Source of the DNA: an uncultured Bacteroidales bacterium | Lineage (GTDB): Bacteria; Bacteroidota; Bacteroidia; Bacteroidales; Bacteroidaceae | Assembly (NCBI GenBank): GCA_937906165.1 | Contig: CALCYA010000024.1 | Location: 1 to 6,021 of the forward strand | Length of the DNA: 6,021 nucleotides | Direction: 5' to 3' | Part shown: positions 1 to 5,796 of the stretch, piece by piece | Numbering within the stretch: position 1 is the first letter of the stretch | Layout of the letters: each line of letters opens with the position of its first letter | The notes under the pieces: model-generated | Told to the model about the DNA's origin: nothing | The model's database searches: none | What the model saw: the letters and a program-made list of their open reading frames with translations, nothing else | Made by a program: the position numbers and the translations under genes

Positions 1-2
1 TG

Positions 3-13
3 TCGGGATGACA
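3..13. repeat. Partial copy of the dispersed repeat
   Basis: TCGGGATGACA here is identical to 202-212. The sequence to its left is outside the window, so it is unclear whether a full ATCCC...GGGAT element is present. The two copies are in the same orientation, about 200 bp apart. Confidence 0.4.
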
Positions 14-185
14 GGTTCGCGATTTGATTTAGCTTATATCGAACTCACGTTATTTATATTTCCAAATTCTTTGTAAATTCAAATGGTCTTCGGTAATGAT
101 ATAGATGTTGATCCATGACTGATAAATCATAGTATCGGTGTCATATCGAACGAATGTGAGATATCTAAATCTTCTTTTTTTTTGA

Positions 186-212
186 GATCCCTCACTGCGT
201 ATCGGGATGACA
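186..212. repeat. Dispersed intergenic repeat, ATCCC...GGGAT type
   Basis: The element has imperfect dyad symmetry: ATCCC at 187-191 and GGGAT at 204-208 around a 12-nt loop, followed by GACA. Its right half, TCGGGATGACA, recurs exactly at 3-13, where the window edge cuts off the rest. From memory it resembles a repeat with a GATCCCTC...GGGATGACA outline that is scattered between genes in many Bacteroidota and other bacterial genomes. That family assignment is not checked here. Copies often mark the ends of operons, which fits its place just past dnaJ. Confidence 0.5.
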
Positions 213-249
213 TTGTTCTACCGGAACTGCTATATTGTTGCTCGTTCTA

Positions 250-1416
250 TCAATCGAAGAAATTCTTGAAGCGGCGGAAAATCTTGTCCTTTATTCCTTC
301 GCTCGGTCTGAAATTCTCGGAATCCTTAAACTTCTCTATACACTTCTTCTCGTCCTTGTTCAATGTCTCGGGGATGTAGACGCTGATGTTTACAATGATG
401 TCACCGCGCCCGTAACCGTTGAGCACCGGGAGTCCCTTGCCGCGCAGGCGCATCACCTTGCCGGGCTGTGTACCGGGTTCAATGGTTACCTTTGCTTTAC
501 CGTCAATGGTAGGCACTTCGGCAAAACCTCCGAGAATTGCAGTCGGAATGTCAAGCAACAGACTGTAGATGAGGTCGTTGTCCTGACGTACGAGTGTAGG
601 GTGGTCCTCCTCCTCGATGAGTATCTGCAAGTCTCCGTTTATGCCGTTGCGTTTGCCGGCGTTACCCTTACCGCGCATCGTAAGCTGCATGCCCTCGGTA
701 ACACCTGCCGGAATCTGTACCTCAACAACCTCTTCGCCCATTACAATGCCGTCACCGTTGCAATGCGGACATTTGTTCTTGATGATTTTTCCCTCGCCTT
801 CGCAACGTGGACAGGGTACCTCGGTACGCATCATGCCGAAGAAGCTCTGCTGGGTGCGTACAACGCGACCGCTACCGCCGCAATCGGGGCAGGTCTCTGT
901 TGCGTTGCCCTCGGCGCCGCTGCCGTGGCAGTGAGGACAAGCAACGTATTTCTTGAGCTTGAACTTCTTTGTAACTCCGTTGGAGATATCCTGAAGGCTC
1001 ATCTTTACCTTTACACGCAGGTCGGCTCCTCTGTTCTTCGCAGGGCGTGCACTTCTGCCGCCACCGCCACCGAATCCACCGAATCCGCTGAATCCTCCGC
1101 CACCGCCGAAGATGTCACCGAACATTGAGAAGATGTCGTTCATGTCCATGCCGGCACCGCTGAAGCCACCTGCACCGCCCAATCCTTCGTGTCCGAACTG
1201 GTCGTAACGGGCCTTCTTGTCGGCATCGCTGAGTACGCTGTAAGCCTCGGCGGCCTCCTTGAACTTCTCCTCGGCCTCCTTCTTCTCGGCATCGCTCTTG
1301 TCGTGCTGCTTGTCGGGGTGGTACTGTATCGCGAGTTTGCGGTACGCCTTCTTTATGTCATTTGCCGATGCGTCCCTGCTGACGCCCAGCACTTCATAGT
1401 AATCTCTTTTTGCCAT
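250..1416 (-). CDS. dnaJ: Chaperone protein DnaJ (Hsp40)
   Basis: Cytoplasmic co-chaperone that delivers unfolded proteins to DnaK and stimulates its ATPase. At 388 aa it has the full type-I layout. The J domain covers residues 4-75, with the HPD tripeptide at 33-35. A Gly/Phe-rich linker spans about 78-120. The zinc-binding region has four CxxCxGxG repeats: CPHCHGSG 160-167, CPDCGGSG 176-183, CPRCEGEG 202-209 and CPHCNGDG 216-223. Two beta-rich substrate-binding domains follow to the end. The start at 1416 gives the canonical MAKRDYYEVLGV opening. A TAGGA sequence (1421-1425, minus strand) lies just upstream. The gene begins 9 bp after the grpE stop, so the two are almost certainly co-transcribed. 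All catalytic and metal-binding motifs are intact. Confidence 0.98.
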   Translation of the reverse strand: MAKRDYYEVLGVSRDASANDIKKAYRKLAIQYHPDKQHDKSDAEKKEAEEKFKEAAEAYSVLSDADKKARYDQFGHEGLGGAGGFSGAGMDMNDIFSMFGDIFGGGGGFSGFGGFGGGGGRSARPAKNRGADLRVKVKMSLQDISNGVTKKFKLKKYVACPHCHGSGAEGNATETCPDCGGSGRVVRTQQSFFGMMRTEVPCPRCEGEGKIIKNKCPHCNGDGIVMGEEVVEVQIPAGVTEGMQLTMRGKGNAGKRNGINGDLQILIEEEDHPTLVRQDNDLIYSLLLDIPTAILGGFAEVPTIDGKAKVTIEPGTQPGKVMRLRGKGLPVLNGYGRGDIIVNISVYIPETLNKDEKKCIEKFKDSENFRPSEGIKDKIFRRFKNFFD

Positions 1417-1425
1417 ATTGTCCTA

Positions 1426-2001
1426 TTATTCGCCAACAGCAACCTTTGCGTGGCGTATTACTTTGTCGTTTAGTGTGTAGCCTGCCTGAACGCAGTCGAG
1501 TACTTTGCCCTTGAGGCTCTCGTCGGGGGTGGGTACCAGGGCAATCGCCTCATGGAAGTCTGTGTTGAATTCCGCGCCCTCGGTCTCTATCTTCTGCAGA
1601 CCGTTCTGCTTGAGTATGCCCACGAACTTGTTGTAGATAAGCTCAACGCCTGTGAGTATCTCTGCCGCGTTCTCGTCCTTTGAGAGGTTGCTGAGCGCGC
1701 GCTCAAAGTCATCAAGTACAGGAAGGATAGCCTCCATGACGCGTTCGCCGCCGTTCTTGACAAGCTCGGCCTTCTCCTTGATTGTACGTTTGCGGTAGTT
1801 GTCGAACTCGGCAACCTGACGCAGGAACTTGTCCTCGAGTGAAACAATCTTCTCGTTGGCCTCGTCGAGCTCTTTCTGTAGCTTCTCCTCGGCTGTCAGC
1901 TCAACATTCTCCTGCTCAGCATTCTCCTGTACGTTCTCATTCTCTGTGCCGATATTCTCATTTACGGCATCTTCCAAAATCTCCTTATCTTTTTCGCTCA
2001 T
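1426..2001 (-). CDS. grpE: GrpE nucleotide exchange factor
   Basis: Cytoplasmic nucleotide exchange factor that releases ADP from DnaK and completes the DnaK-DnaJ-GrpE cycle. The protein is 191 aa, a usual length. Residues 1-40 are an acidic, Glu/Asn-rich tail with short ENVQEN-like repeats. Residues about 38-90 form the long dimer helix, with FDNYRKR at 66-72. LPVLDDFERAL at 93-103 is the conserved turn into the four-helix bundle. The C-terminal beta domain (about 135-190) carries the GrpE signature ending VLDCVQAGYTLNDKVIRHAKV. The ATG at 1999-2001 is preceded by an A-rich leader without a Shine-Dalgarno, as is common in Bacteroidota. It is first in the operon with dnaJ and has a strong -7 box about 70 nt upstream. 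Confidence 0.97.
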   Translation of the reverse strand: MSEKDKEILEDAVNENIGTENENVQENAEQENVELTAEEKLQKELDEANEKIVSLEDKFLRQVAEFDNYRKRTIKEKAELVKNGGERVMEAILPVLDDFERALSNLSKDENAAEILTGVELIYNKFVGILKQNGLQKIETEGAEFNTDFHEAIALVPTPDESLKGKVLDCVQAGYTLNDKVIRHAKVAVGE

Positions 2002-2040
2002 ATTTTCAATTATTTCTTTCTTTTCTTATAACAAATAGCT

Positions 2041-2070
2041 TGCCAATGAAGTTTTTGGCAGAAATCTGCC
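2041..2070 (-). promoter_or_regulatory. Overlapping alternative stem-loops in the grpE leader
   Basis: Two inverted repeats share the bases 2057-2060. One is GGCAG at 2057-2061 with CTGCC at 2066-2070, a 4-nt loop at the predicted transcript 5' end. The other is TGCCAA at 2041-2046 with TTGGCA at 2055-2060, an 8-nt loop. In the grpE transcript the two cannot form together. This could be a regulatory leader or an operator around the start point. Arms of 5-6 bp are short and the role is inference. Confidence 0.3.
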
Positions 2071-2071
2071 G

Positions 2072-2079
2072 CAAAGATA
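2072..2079 (-). promoter_or_regulatory. grpE-dnaJ promoter -7 box
   Basis: Minus-strand TATCTTTG is an exact match to the TAnnTTTG -7 consensus of the Bacteroidota primary sigma factor. A TTTG that could serve as the -33 element lies at 2104-2107, with a 24-nt gap. That is slightly longer than usual, so this part is uncertain. Transcription would start near 2064-2068, giving a leader of roughly 65 nt before the grpE ATG. Confidence 0.6.
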
Positions 2080-2090
2080 CTCTATTTGTG

Positions 2091-2105
2091 TGACACCCGG
2101 TGTCA
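2091..2105. promoter_or_regulatory. Perfect 15-bp palindrome, candidate operator
   Basis: TGACACC-C-GGTGTCA has two perfect 7-bp arms around one base. It sits between the grpE -7 box and its candidate -33 TTTG, overlapping the latter by two bases. A bound protein there would block polymerase at grpE-dnaJ. It is not the CIRCE element of HrcA (TTAGCACTC-N9-GAGTGCTAA), nor the HspR HAIR sequence as remembered. It lies about 58 bp upstream of the sulfatase -7 box, so it could instead act on that gene. The regulator is unknown. Confidence 0.45.
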
Positions 2106-2162
2106 AATTGGCAGATTATTGATTTCTGTGCCAACACATTTTTATAATTGGTGCAGAATGTT

Positions 2163-2170
2163 TATTTTTG
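2163..2170 (+). promoter_or_regulatory. Sulfatase promoter -7 box
   Basis: TATTTTTG matches TAnnTTTG exactly. No TTTG or TTG sits at the expected distance upstream, and the nearest TTG (2148-2150) is only 12 nt away, so the promoter may be weak or activator-dependent. Transcription would begin near 2174-2178, about 15 nt before the ATG at 2192. This box contains the upstream in-frame TTG codon and so argues against that codon being the start. Confidence 0.45.
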
Positions 2171-2191
2171 TGCAGAAAAGTAATACTTATT

Positions 2192-3763
2192 ATGAACAAA
2201 CTTGATTTTGGAATATTTTCACTCTCGCTTGTCTCTCCCTTTTTTGCACAGGCGGCAGAGCCCGTAGAGGACGGAAATGAGAAAAAACCTAATGTGGTCC
2301 TTATATATGCCGATGATTTAGGTTTCGGTGACCTGGAGTGTTATGGTGCAAGGGGTGTCAAGACTCCTAATGTCAACCGTTTGGCTAATGATGGCTTGCG
2401 TTTTACGAATGCCCATGCTGTTGCTTCGACAAGTACCCCTTCGCGCTATTCCCTGCTTACGGGAGAGTACCCTTGGCGCAAGCCGGGTACGGACGTTGCG
2501 GCAGGTGATGCAGCTATGATTGTAACCCCGGAACAGTACACTGTTGCCGACGTGTTCAAAGAGGCCGGCTACACGACTGCTGCTTTCGGTAAATGGCATC
2601 TGGGACTTGGTGCCGAGAGCGGAAAGCAGGATTGGAATGCCCCGATTTCGCCGGCTATGGCAGATATCGGGTTTGACTATTCGTACATTATGGCAGCCAC
2701 AGCCGACAGGGTGCCGTGCGTGTTCATCGAAAACGGAAAGGTGGCGAATTATGATGCAGAAGCGCCCATTTATGTGAGCTACCGCCGGAATTTCGAGGGA
2801 GAGCCCACGGGACGTGAGAACCCTGAACTTCTCTACAACCTGAAACATTCGCATGGACACGACATGTCTATTGTGAATGGAATAGGGCGCATCGGTTATA
2901 TGAAGGGTGGTGGCAAGGCACTGTGGAAAGACGAGAATATTGCCGACAGCATAACATCGCATGCTGTGGATTTCATTAAGGCGAATAGTGAACGACCGTT
3001 CTTTATCTACTTTGCTACCAACGATGTACATGTTCCGCGTTTCCCACATCCACGTTTCCGCGGCGCTACTGACATGGGCTTGCGTGGCGATGCCATAGCA
3101 CAGTTCGACTGGAGTGTGGGCGAAATTGTTCGTGCGCTTGAGGAACAGGGTGTTCTTGAAAATACACTGATAATACTATCCAGTGACAATGGTCCTGTGC
3201 TCGATGACGGTTACGCCGATGCGGCCGAGGAACTTGTCGGTGACCACTCACCTACGGGCGGTCTGCGCGGTGGCAAGTACAGCACTTTCGAGGGTGGTAC
3301 ACGTGTGCCGTTCATAGTACATTGGCCTGCAATGATTAAAAGTCCGGCTGTTAAAGACGGGCTTGTGTCGCAGATAGACTTCCTGGATGTCATGGCTGTC
3401 GTAGCCGGGGTTAGTGACGGCAGCTCACTGTCGCCTGATGGTGCTCCAGCTGAAGCAATGACATGGCTTGGCGCCGATGACAACAGCCGTCCCTTTGCTG
3501 TGGAAATGGCTGCAAACCACACTCTGTCATTGATAATGTTCGGATGGAAGTATATCGAGCCGAAGGGTGGCCCTGCGATGGTTCCCTGGGGCCCGAAAAT
3601 TGAGACCGGTTATTCAACGGAGCCACAGTTGTTCAAGATGGTAGGCGGCGAGTATGACGAAGAGAATAATATGGCGGCAGAGAATCCTACAATGGTGAAT
3701 GGCATGAAGTCAGTGCTTGAGACAATACGCAACGAAAGAGGTTATTATATACAATGCCGATGA
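2192..3763 (+). CDS. Secreted S1-family sulfatase, serine type
   Basis: Predicted periplasmic sulfate ester hydrolase, probably acting on a sulfated glycan; the substrate cannot be read from sequence. The 523-aa product starts with a signal peptide (hydrophobic residues 6-19, likely cleavage after AQA at 19-21) and no lipobox. The sulfatase fold follows. DD at 41-42 are metal ligands. The catalytic motif S-T-P-S-R is at 81-85, so Ser81 would be oxidised to formylglycine. GKWHLG is at 133-138, NDVH at 277-280, DNG at 332-334 and GGK at 360-362. The serine form needs a radical-SAM maturase (anSME), which is not in the window. The ATG at 2192 is preferred over an in-frame TTG at 2168 because the latter lies inside the -7 box and would spoil the signal peptide. 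The stop overlaps the next gene. No SusC/SusD pair or other glycan gene is adjacent. Confidence 0.93.
   Translation: MNKLDFGIFSLSLVSPFFAQAAEPVEDGNEKKPNVVLIYADDLGFGDLECYGARGVKTPNVNRLANDGLRFTNAHAVASTSTPSRYSLLTGEYPWRKPGTDVAAGDAAMIVTPEQYTVADVFKEAGYTTAAFGKWHLGLGAESGKQDWNAPISPAMADIGFDYSYIMAATADRVPCVFIENGKVANYDAEAPIYVSYRRNFEGEPTGRENPELLYNLKHSHGHDMSIVNGIGRIGYMKGGGKALWKDENIADSITSHAVDFIKANSERPFFIYFATNDVHVPRFPHPRFRGATDMGLRGDAIAQFDWSVGEIVRALEEQGVLENTLIILSSDNGPVLDDGYADAAEELVGDHSPTGGLRGGKYSTFEGGTRVPFIVHWPAMIKSPAVKDGLVSQIDFLDVMAVVAGVSDGSSLSPDGAPAEAMTWLGADDNSRPFAVEMAANHTLSLIMFGWKYIEPKGGPAMVPWGPKIETGYSTEPQLFKMVGGEYDEENNMAAENPTMVNGMKSVLETIRNERGYYIQCR
3735..3742 (+). promoter_or_regulatory. Ribosome binding site for the helicase gene
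   Basis: AAAGAGGT inside the sulfatase 3' end is the clearest Shine-Dalgarno-like sequence in the window. It is 11 nt from the ATG at 3754 and 17 nt from the in-frame ATG at 3760. This favours 3754 as the start and suggests translation coupled to the sulfatase. Confidence 0.4.
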
Positions 3764-5100
3764 AGACGGGACTATCGGATATTCAGTGTCAAGCGCTACG
3801 CCGGCTTGACATAGAGAAACTCAATGCTATGCAGCTTGCTGCCCTTGAGCAGTGCCGCAGGAGTGGCAGTATGGTGCTTCTCTCACCCACGGGAACAGGA
3901 AAGACATTGGCCTTCCTGCTGCCGTTGCTTGAGCGTCTCGACCCCTCGTGCAACAAGGTGCAGGCTGTTATAGTATTGCCGTCGCGCGAGCTTGCCCGTC
4001 AGGTGTCCGAGGTGTGGCGTGCCATGGCAACACCGTTCCAGATGACTGCCCTCTATGGCGGACGTCCGCTTGAGCAGGAGGTTGCTTCACTTGGCGGTGC
4101 ATCAACGTCGGTGATTGTAGGTACTCCAGGGCGTTTGCTCGACCACCTGAACCGTGGCTCTTTTGCTGTTGACAGATGCACTCATCTTGTTATAGATGAA
4201 TTTGATAAATGCCTTGAGATGGGTTTCCATGAAGAGATGTCCAAACTCATCGACAAGCTCCCTGCTGCAAAATCGCGTTTCCTGTTGTCGGCAACCGATG
4301 CCGATGAGATTCCGCAGTTTGCCGGCGCTGCCGAGGTAGACAGGCTCGATTTCCGCAAGGGTAGTGGGCAACCGGCTGTGCGTACCTCATTCTATACAAT
4401 AACAACAACCCCCGACAAGCGTCTTGAGAAACTTTTCTCGTTACTATGTTCGTTCGGTGGCGAGCCAGCCATCGTGTTCTGTAATTTCCGCGAGACGGTG
4501 GACGAGGTGTACAAATACCTTACGAAGGCCTCGCTCCATTGCGTTGCATATAACGGTGCCATGGAGCAGAAACAGCGCGAGCTTGCCCTTTACCGTTTCA
4601 CCAGCGGCTGCTCGAATATATTGGTGAGCACCGACCTTGCCGCGCGTGGCCTTGACATAAAGGATGTGAAGCACGTGGTGCATTATCAGCGTGCCCTCTC
4701 GGCCGATATATTCACCCACCGCAACGGCCGTACAGCCCGTTGGGAGGCCGACGGCTCGGTATATATGATTGCGTTCGAGAATAAGGAGCTGCCCGATTTT
4801 GTCCCGTCGGAGCTTGAGGAGTATACACTACCCAAACGCAATACCTTGCCGCCGTTACCCGAGTGGACCGTGCTGTATGTGGGCAAGGGCAAACGCGACA
4901 AATTGAGCCGTGGCGATCTTGCCGGTTTCTTTATCAAGAAAGGAGGGCTCAAACCCGACGAGGTGGGCACAATCCTTGTGTTCCAGGATTATTCGTATGT
5001 TGCAGTAAAGCTCAACCGTATGCGCGGTGTCCTGAAAAAGGTCGAAGGGGAGAAAATCAAAGGTGTAAAGACAATTATAATGCCTGCCAGAGGACGGTAA
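3754..5100 (+). CDS. DEAD-box ATP-dependent RNA helicase, DbpA-like
   Basis: Cytoplasmic RNA helicase, probably acting in 50S ribosome assembly. All motifs are visible in 448 aa: Q-motif region NAMQ at 24-27, motif I SPTGTGKT 44-51, Ia PSRELARQ 76-83, Ib TPGR 124-127, II DEFD 148-151, III SAT 179-181, IV VFCNF 241-245, V STDLAARGLDI 292-302 and VI HRNGRTAR 322-329. Residues about 370-445 resemble the DbpA RNA-binding domain, which in E. coli recognises hairpin 92 of 23S rRNA. Motif II is DEFD rather than DEAD, keeping both acidic residues. Motif VI keeps both arginines and, as in DbpA from memory, has Ala before the last. The gene overlaps the sulfatase by 10 nt from the first ATG; a second ATG at 3760 forms an ATGA overlap. 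It ends one base before the convergent short ORF. The symbol dbpA is plausible but orthology is unproven. Confidence 0.93.
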   Translation: MPMKTGLSDIQCQALRRLDIEKLNAMQLAALEQCRRSGSMVLLSPTGTGKTLAFLLPLLERLDPSCNKVQAVIVLPSRELARQVSEVWRAMATPFQMTALYGGRPLEQEVASLGGASTSVIVGTPGRLLDHLNRGSFAVDRCTHLVIDEFDKCLEMGFHEEMSKLIDKLPAAKSRFLLSATDADEIPQFAGAAEVDRLDFRKGSGQPAVRTSFYTITTTPDKRLEKLFSLLCSFGGEPAIVFCNFRETVDEVYKYLTKASLHCVAYNGAMEQKQRELALYRFTSGCSNILVSTDLAARGLDIKDVKHVVHYQRALSADIFTHRNGRTARWEADGSVYMIAFENKELPDFVPSELEEYTLPKRNTLPPLPEWTVLYVGKGKRDKLSRGDLAGFFIKKGGLKPDEVGTILVFQDYSYVAVKLNRMRGVLKKVEGEKIKGVKTIIMPARGR

Positions 5101-5101
5101 A

Positions 5102-5263
5102 TCAACTGCTGCAGTGCGTGGTTAAGTGAGTTGTGTGAATAACTGTATCTTTCCAGTGCGCAGCCACCAACTTGTCAAGTTTCTCCTTGTTACTCTCGAA
5201 TAAACTCTCGCAACTGCACAGCAATAGTGTGCACGTAAGCAAAAACATTAATTTTGTTCTCAT
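5102..5263 (-). pseudogene. Truncated second copy of the lipoprotein gene (53-codon ORF)
   Basis: The frame opens with ATG at 5261-5263, overlapping the stop of the full-length lipoprotein gene as ATGA, and ends with TGA at 5102-5104. Codons 1-37 (MRTKLMFL... to ...VAAHW) are identical to the full-length protein at the DNA level. Then 16 unrelated residues, KDTVIHTTHLTTHCSS, end the frame. The signal peptide and the LCSC lipobox (Cys18) are intact, so a mature peptide of 36 residues could still be lipidated and exported. It is most likely a remnant of a tandem duplicate. Expression through translational coupling, giving a small lipopeptide, is possible. It converges on the helicase gene with a one-base gap. 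Confidence 0.65.
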
Positions 5264-5265
5264 TC
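5153..5265. repeat. 113-bp perfect direct repeat, left copy
   Basis: Identical base for base to 5686-5798, offset 533 bp, same orientation. It covers the first 37 codons of the lipoprotein gene plus two bases before the ATG. Identity stops abruptly on both sides (T versus C at the left, C versus T at the right). The lack of any difference, including at third codon positions, implies a recent duplication or ongoing gene conversion. Confidence 0.97.
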
Positions 5266-5796
5266 CTCATTATTGTTTTTAAACCATTTTCTTCCGTACA
5301 TACCAAAATATTTAAATTCTTCTGTCATATCACGCAAGGCACTAAATCTGGAATCTTTTTGCATTTGGAATTTTGCATCATTTCTTCCTCTTTTTATCAA
5401 ATACTTGCAAGTGCAGAAAATTACTCCTTTCTCATCATCGCTTGCCATAAAAAGAGAAACCTCGTGCACAAGCTTCCCGTCTTTCCAGAAATGTATTCCC
5501 TCTTCTTCATATTTTTTCTCCCTTACATTCCAATATTGGTTGTTCATATATTCTTTTACGTCATCTTTCTTTTTACTATATCTGTTGTATTTTACATACA
5601 CCATAGTATCCCATTCGAATGGCATAATCTCAGCAAAGTCGACGATGCACATTGTTGTGTCTTTTCCTTCTGCTTTCCATTTTTCCCAGTGCGCAGCCAC
5701 CAACTTGTCAAGTTTCTCCTTGTTACTCTCGAATAAACTCTCGCAACTGCACAGCAATAGTGTGCACGTAAGCAAAAACATTAATTTTGTTCTCAT
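5260..5796 (-). CDS. Lipoprotein, possible immunity protein
   Basis: The family is not recognised. The 178-aa product has a type II signal peptide: MRTK, a hydrophobic core at residues 5-15, then lipobox L15-C16-S17-C18, so Cys18 is the lipidated residue. Residues 19-24 lack the acidic cluster linked to surface export in Bacteroides, so an inner-leaflet periplasmic location is more likely. The mature part is Lys/Glu-rich and mixed alpha/beta in look. It includes MPFEWDTMVY at 58-67, a pattern recalled from small Bacteroidota lipoproteins, and a CTC pair at 128-130. The start ATG overlaps the upstream stop as ATGA, which indicates tight coupling. That placement, small size, periplasmic destination and duplicated neighbour suggest an immunity protein for the upstream gene. 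The gene is more AT-rich than the helicase and dnaJ regions. A stand-alone lipoprotein remains possible. Confidence 0.8.
   Translation of the reverse strand: MRTKLMFLLTCTLLLCSCESLFESNKEKLDKLVAAHWEKWKAEGKDTTMCIVDFAEIMPFEWDTMVYVKYNRYSKKKDDVKEYMNNQYWNVREKKYEEEGIHFWKDGKLVHEVSLFMASDDEKGVIFCTCKYLIKRGRNDAKFQMQKDSRFSALRDMTEEFKYFGMYGRKWFKNNNEE

Larger units (their letters stand above)
1..249. other. Non-coding region downstream of dnaJ
   Basis: No believable gene is seen here. The only open frame entering it runs antisense into the 3' end of dnaJ and has no family resemblance. The stretch is AT-rich and contains repeated words: TCGGGATGACA at 3-13 and 202-212, and ATATCGAAC at 36-44 and 143-151. A run of nine T lies at 175-183. 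It probably consists of intergenic repeat remnants between dnaJ and whatever lies to the left. No tRNA, promoter or convincing terminator was recognised. Confidence 0.6.

Noticed and set aside
159..183. Terminator ending in the nine-T run at 175-183
   Set aside because: The only dyad before it on the plus strand is the loop-less AGATATCT at 159-166. For dnaJ, on the minus strand, the run reads as A and cannot terminate.
1050..1110. Triplet-like repeats in the dnaJ gene
   Set aside because: They encode the normal Gly/Phe-rich linker of DnaJ and need no further explanation.
235..1128. A 297-codon plus-strand frame antisense to dnaJ
   Set aside because: It lies wholly inside dnaJ, whose domains are all intact on the other strand. 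The frame follows from codon bias, and its translation resembles no known family.
2002..2167. CIRCE (HrcA) operator upstream of grpE
   Set aside because: No TTAGCACTC...GAGTGCTAA or close variant is present. The palindrome found has different arms and spacing.
2168..2191. TTG codon as an upstream start for the sulfatase
   Set aside because: The codon lies within the TATTTTTG promoter box, so it would not be in the transcript. The extra residues also lengthen the signal peptide's start unnaturally.
2318..3049. A 243-codon minus-strand frame inside the sulfatase gene
   Set aside because: It is a shadow of the sulfatase, whose catalytic motifs occupy the same bases in the plus frame.
5105..5115. 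ACTGC-T-GCAGT as a terminator for the helicase gene
   Set aside because: The one-base loop cannot fold as drawn, the remaining stem is very short, and no T-run follows.
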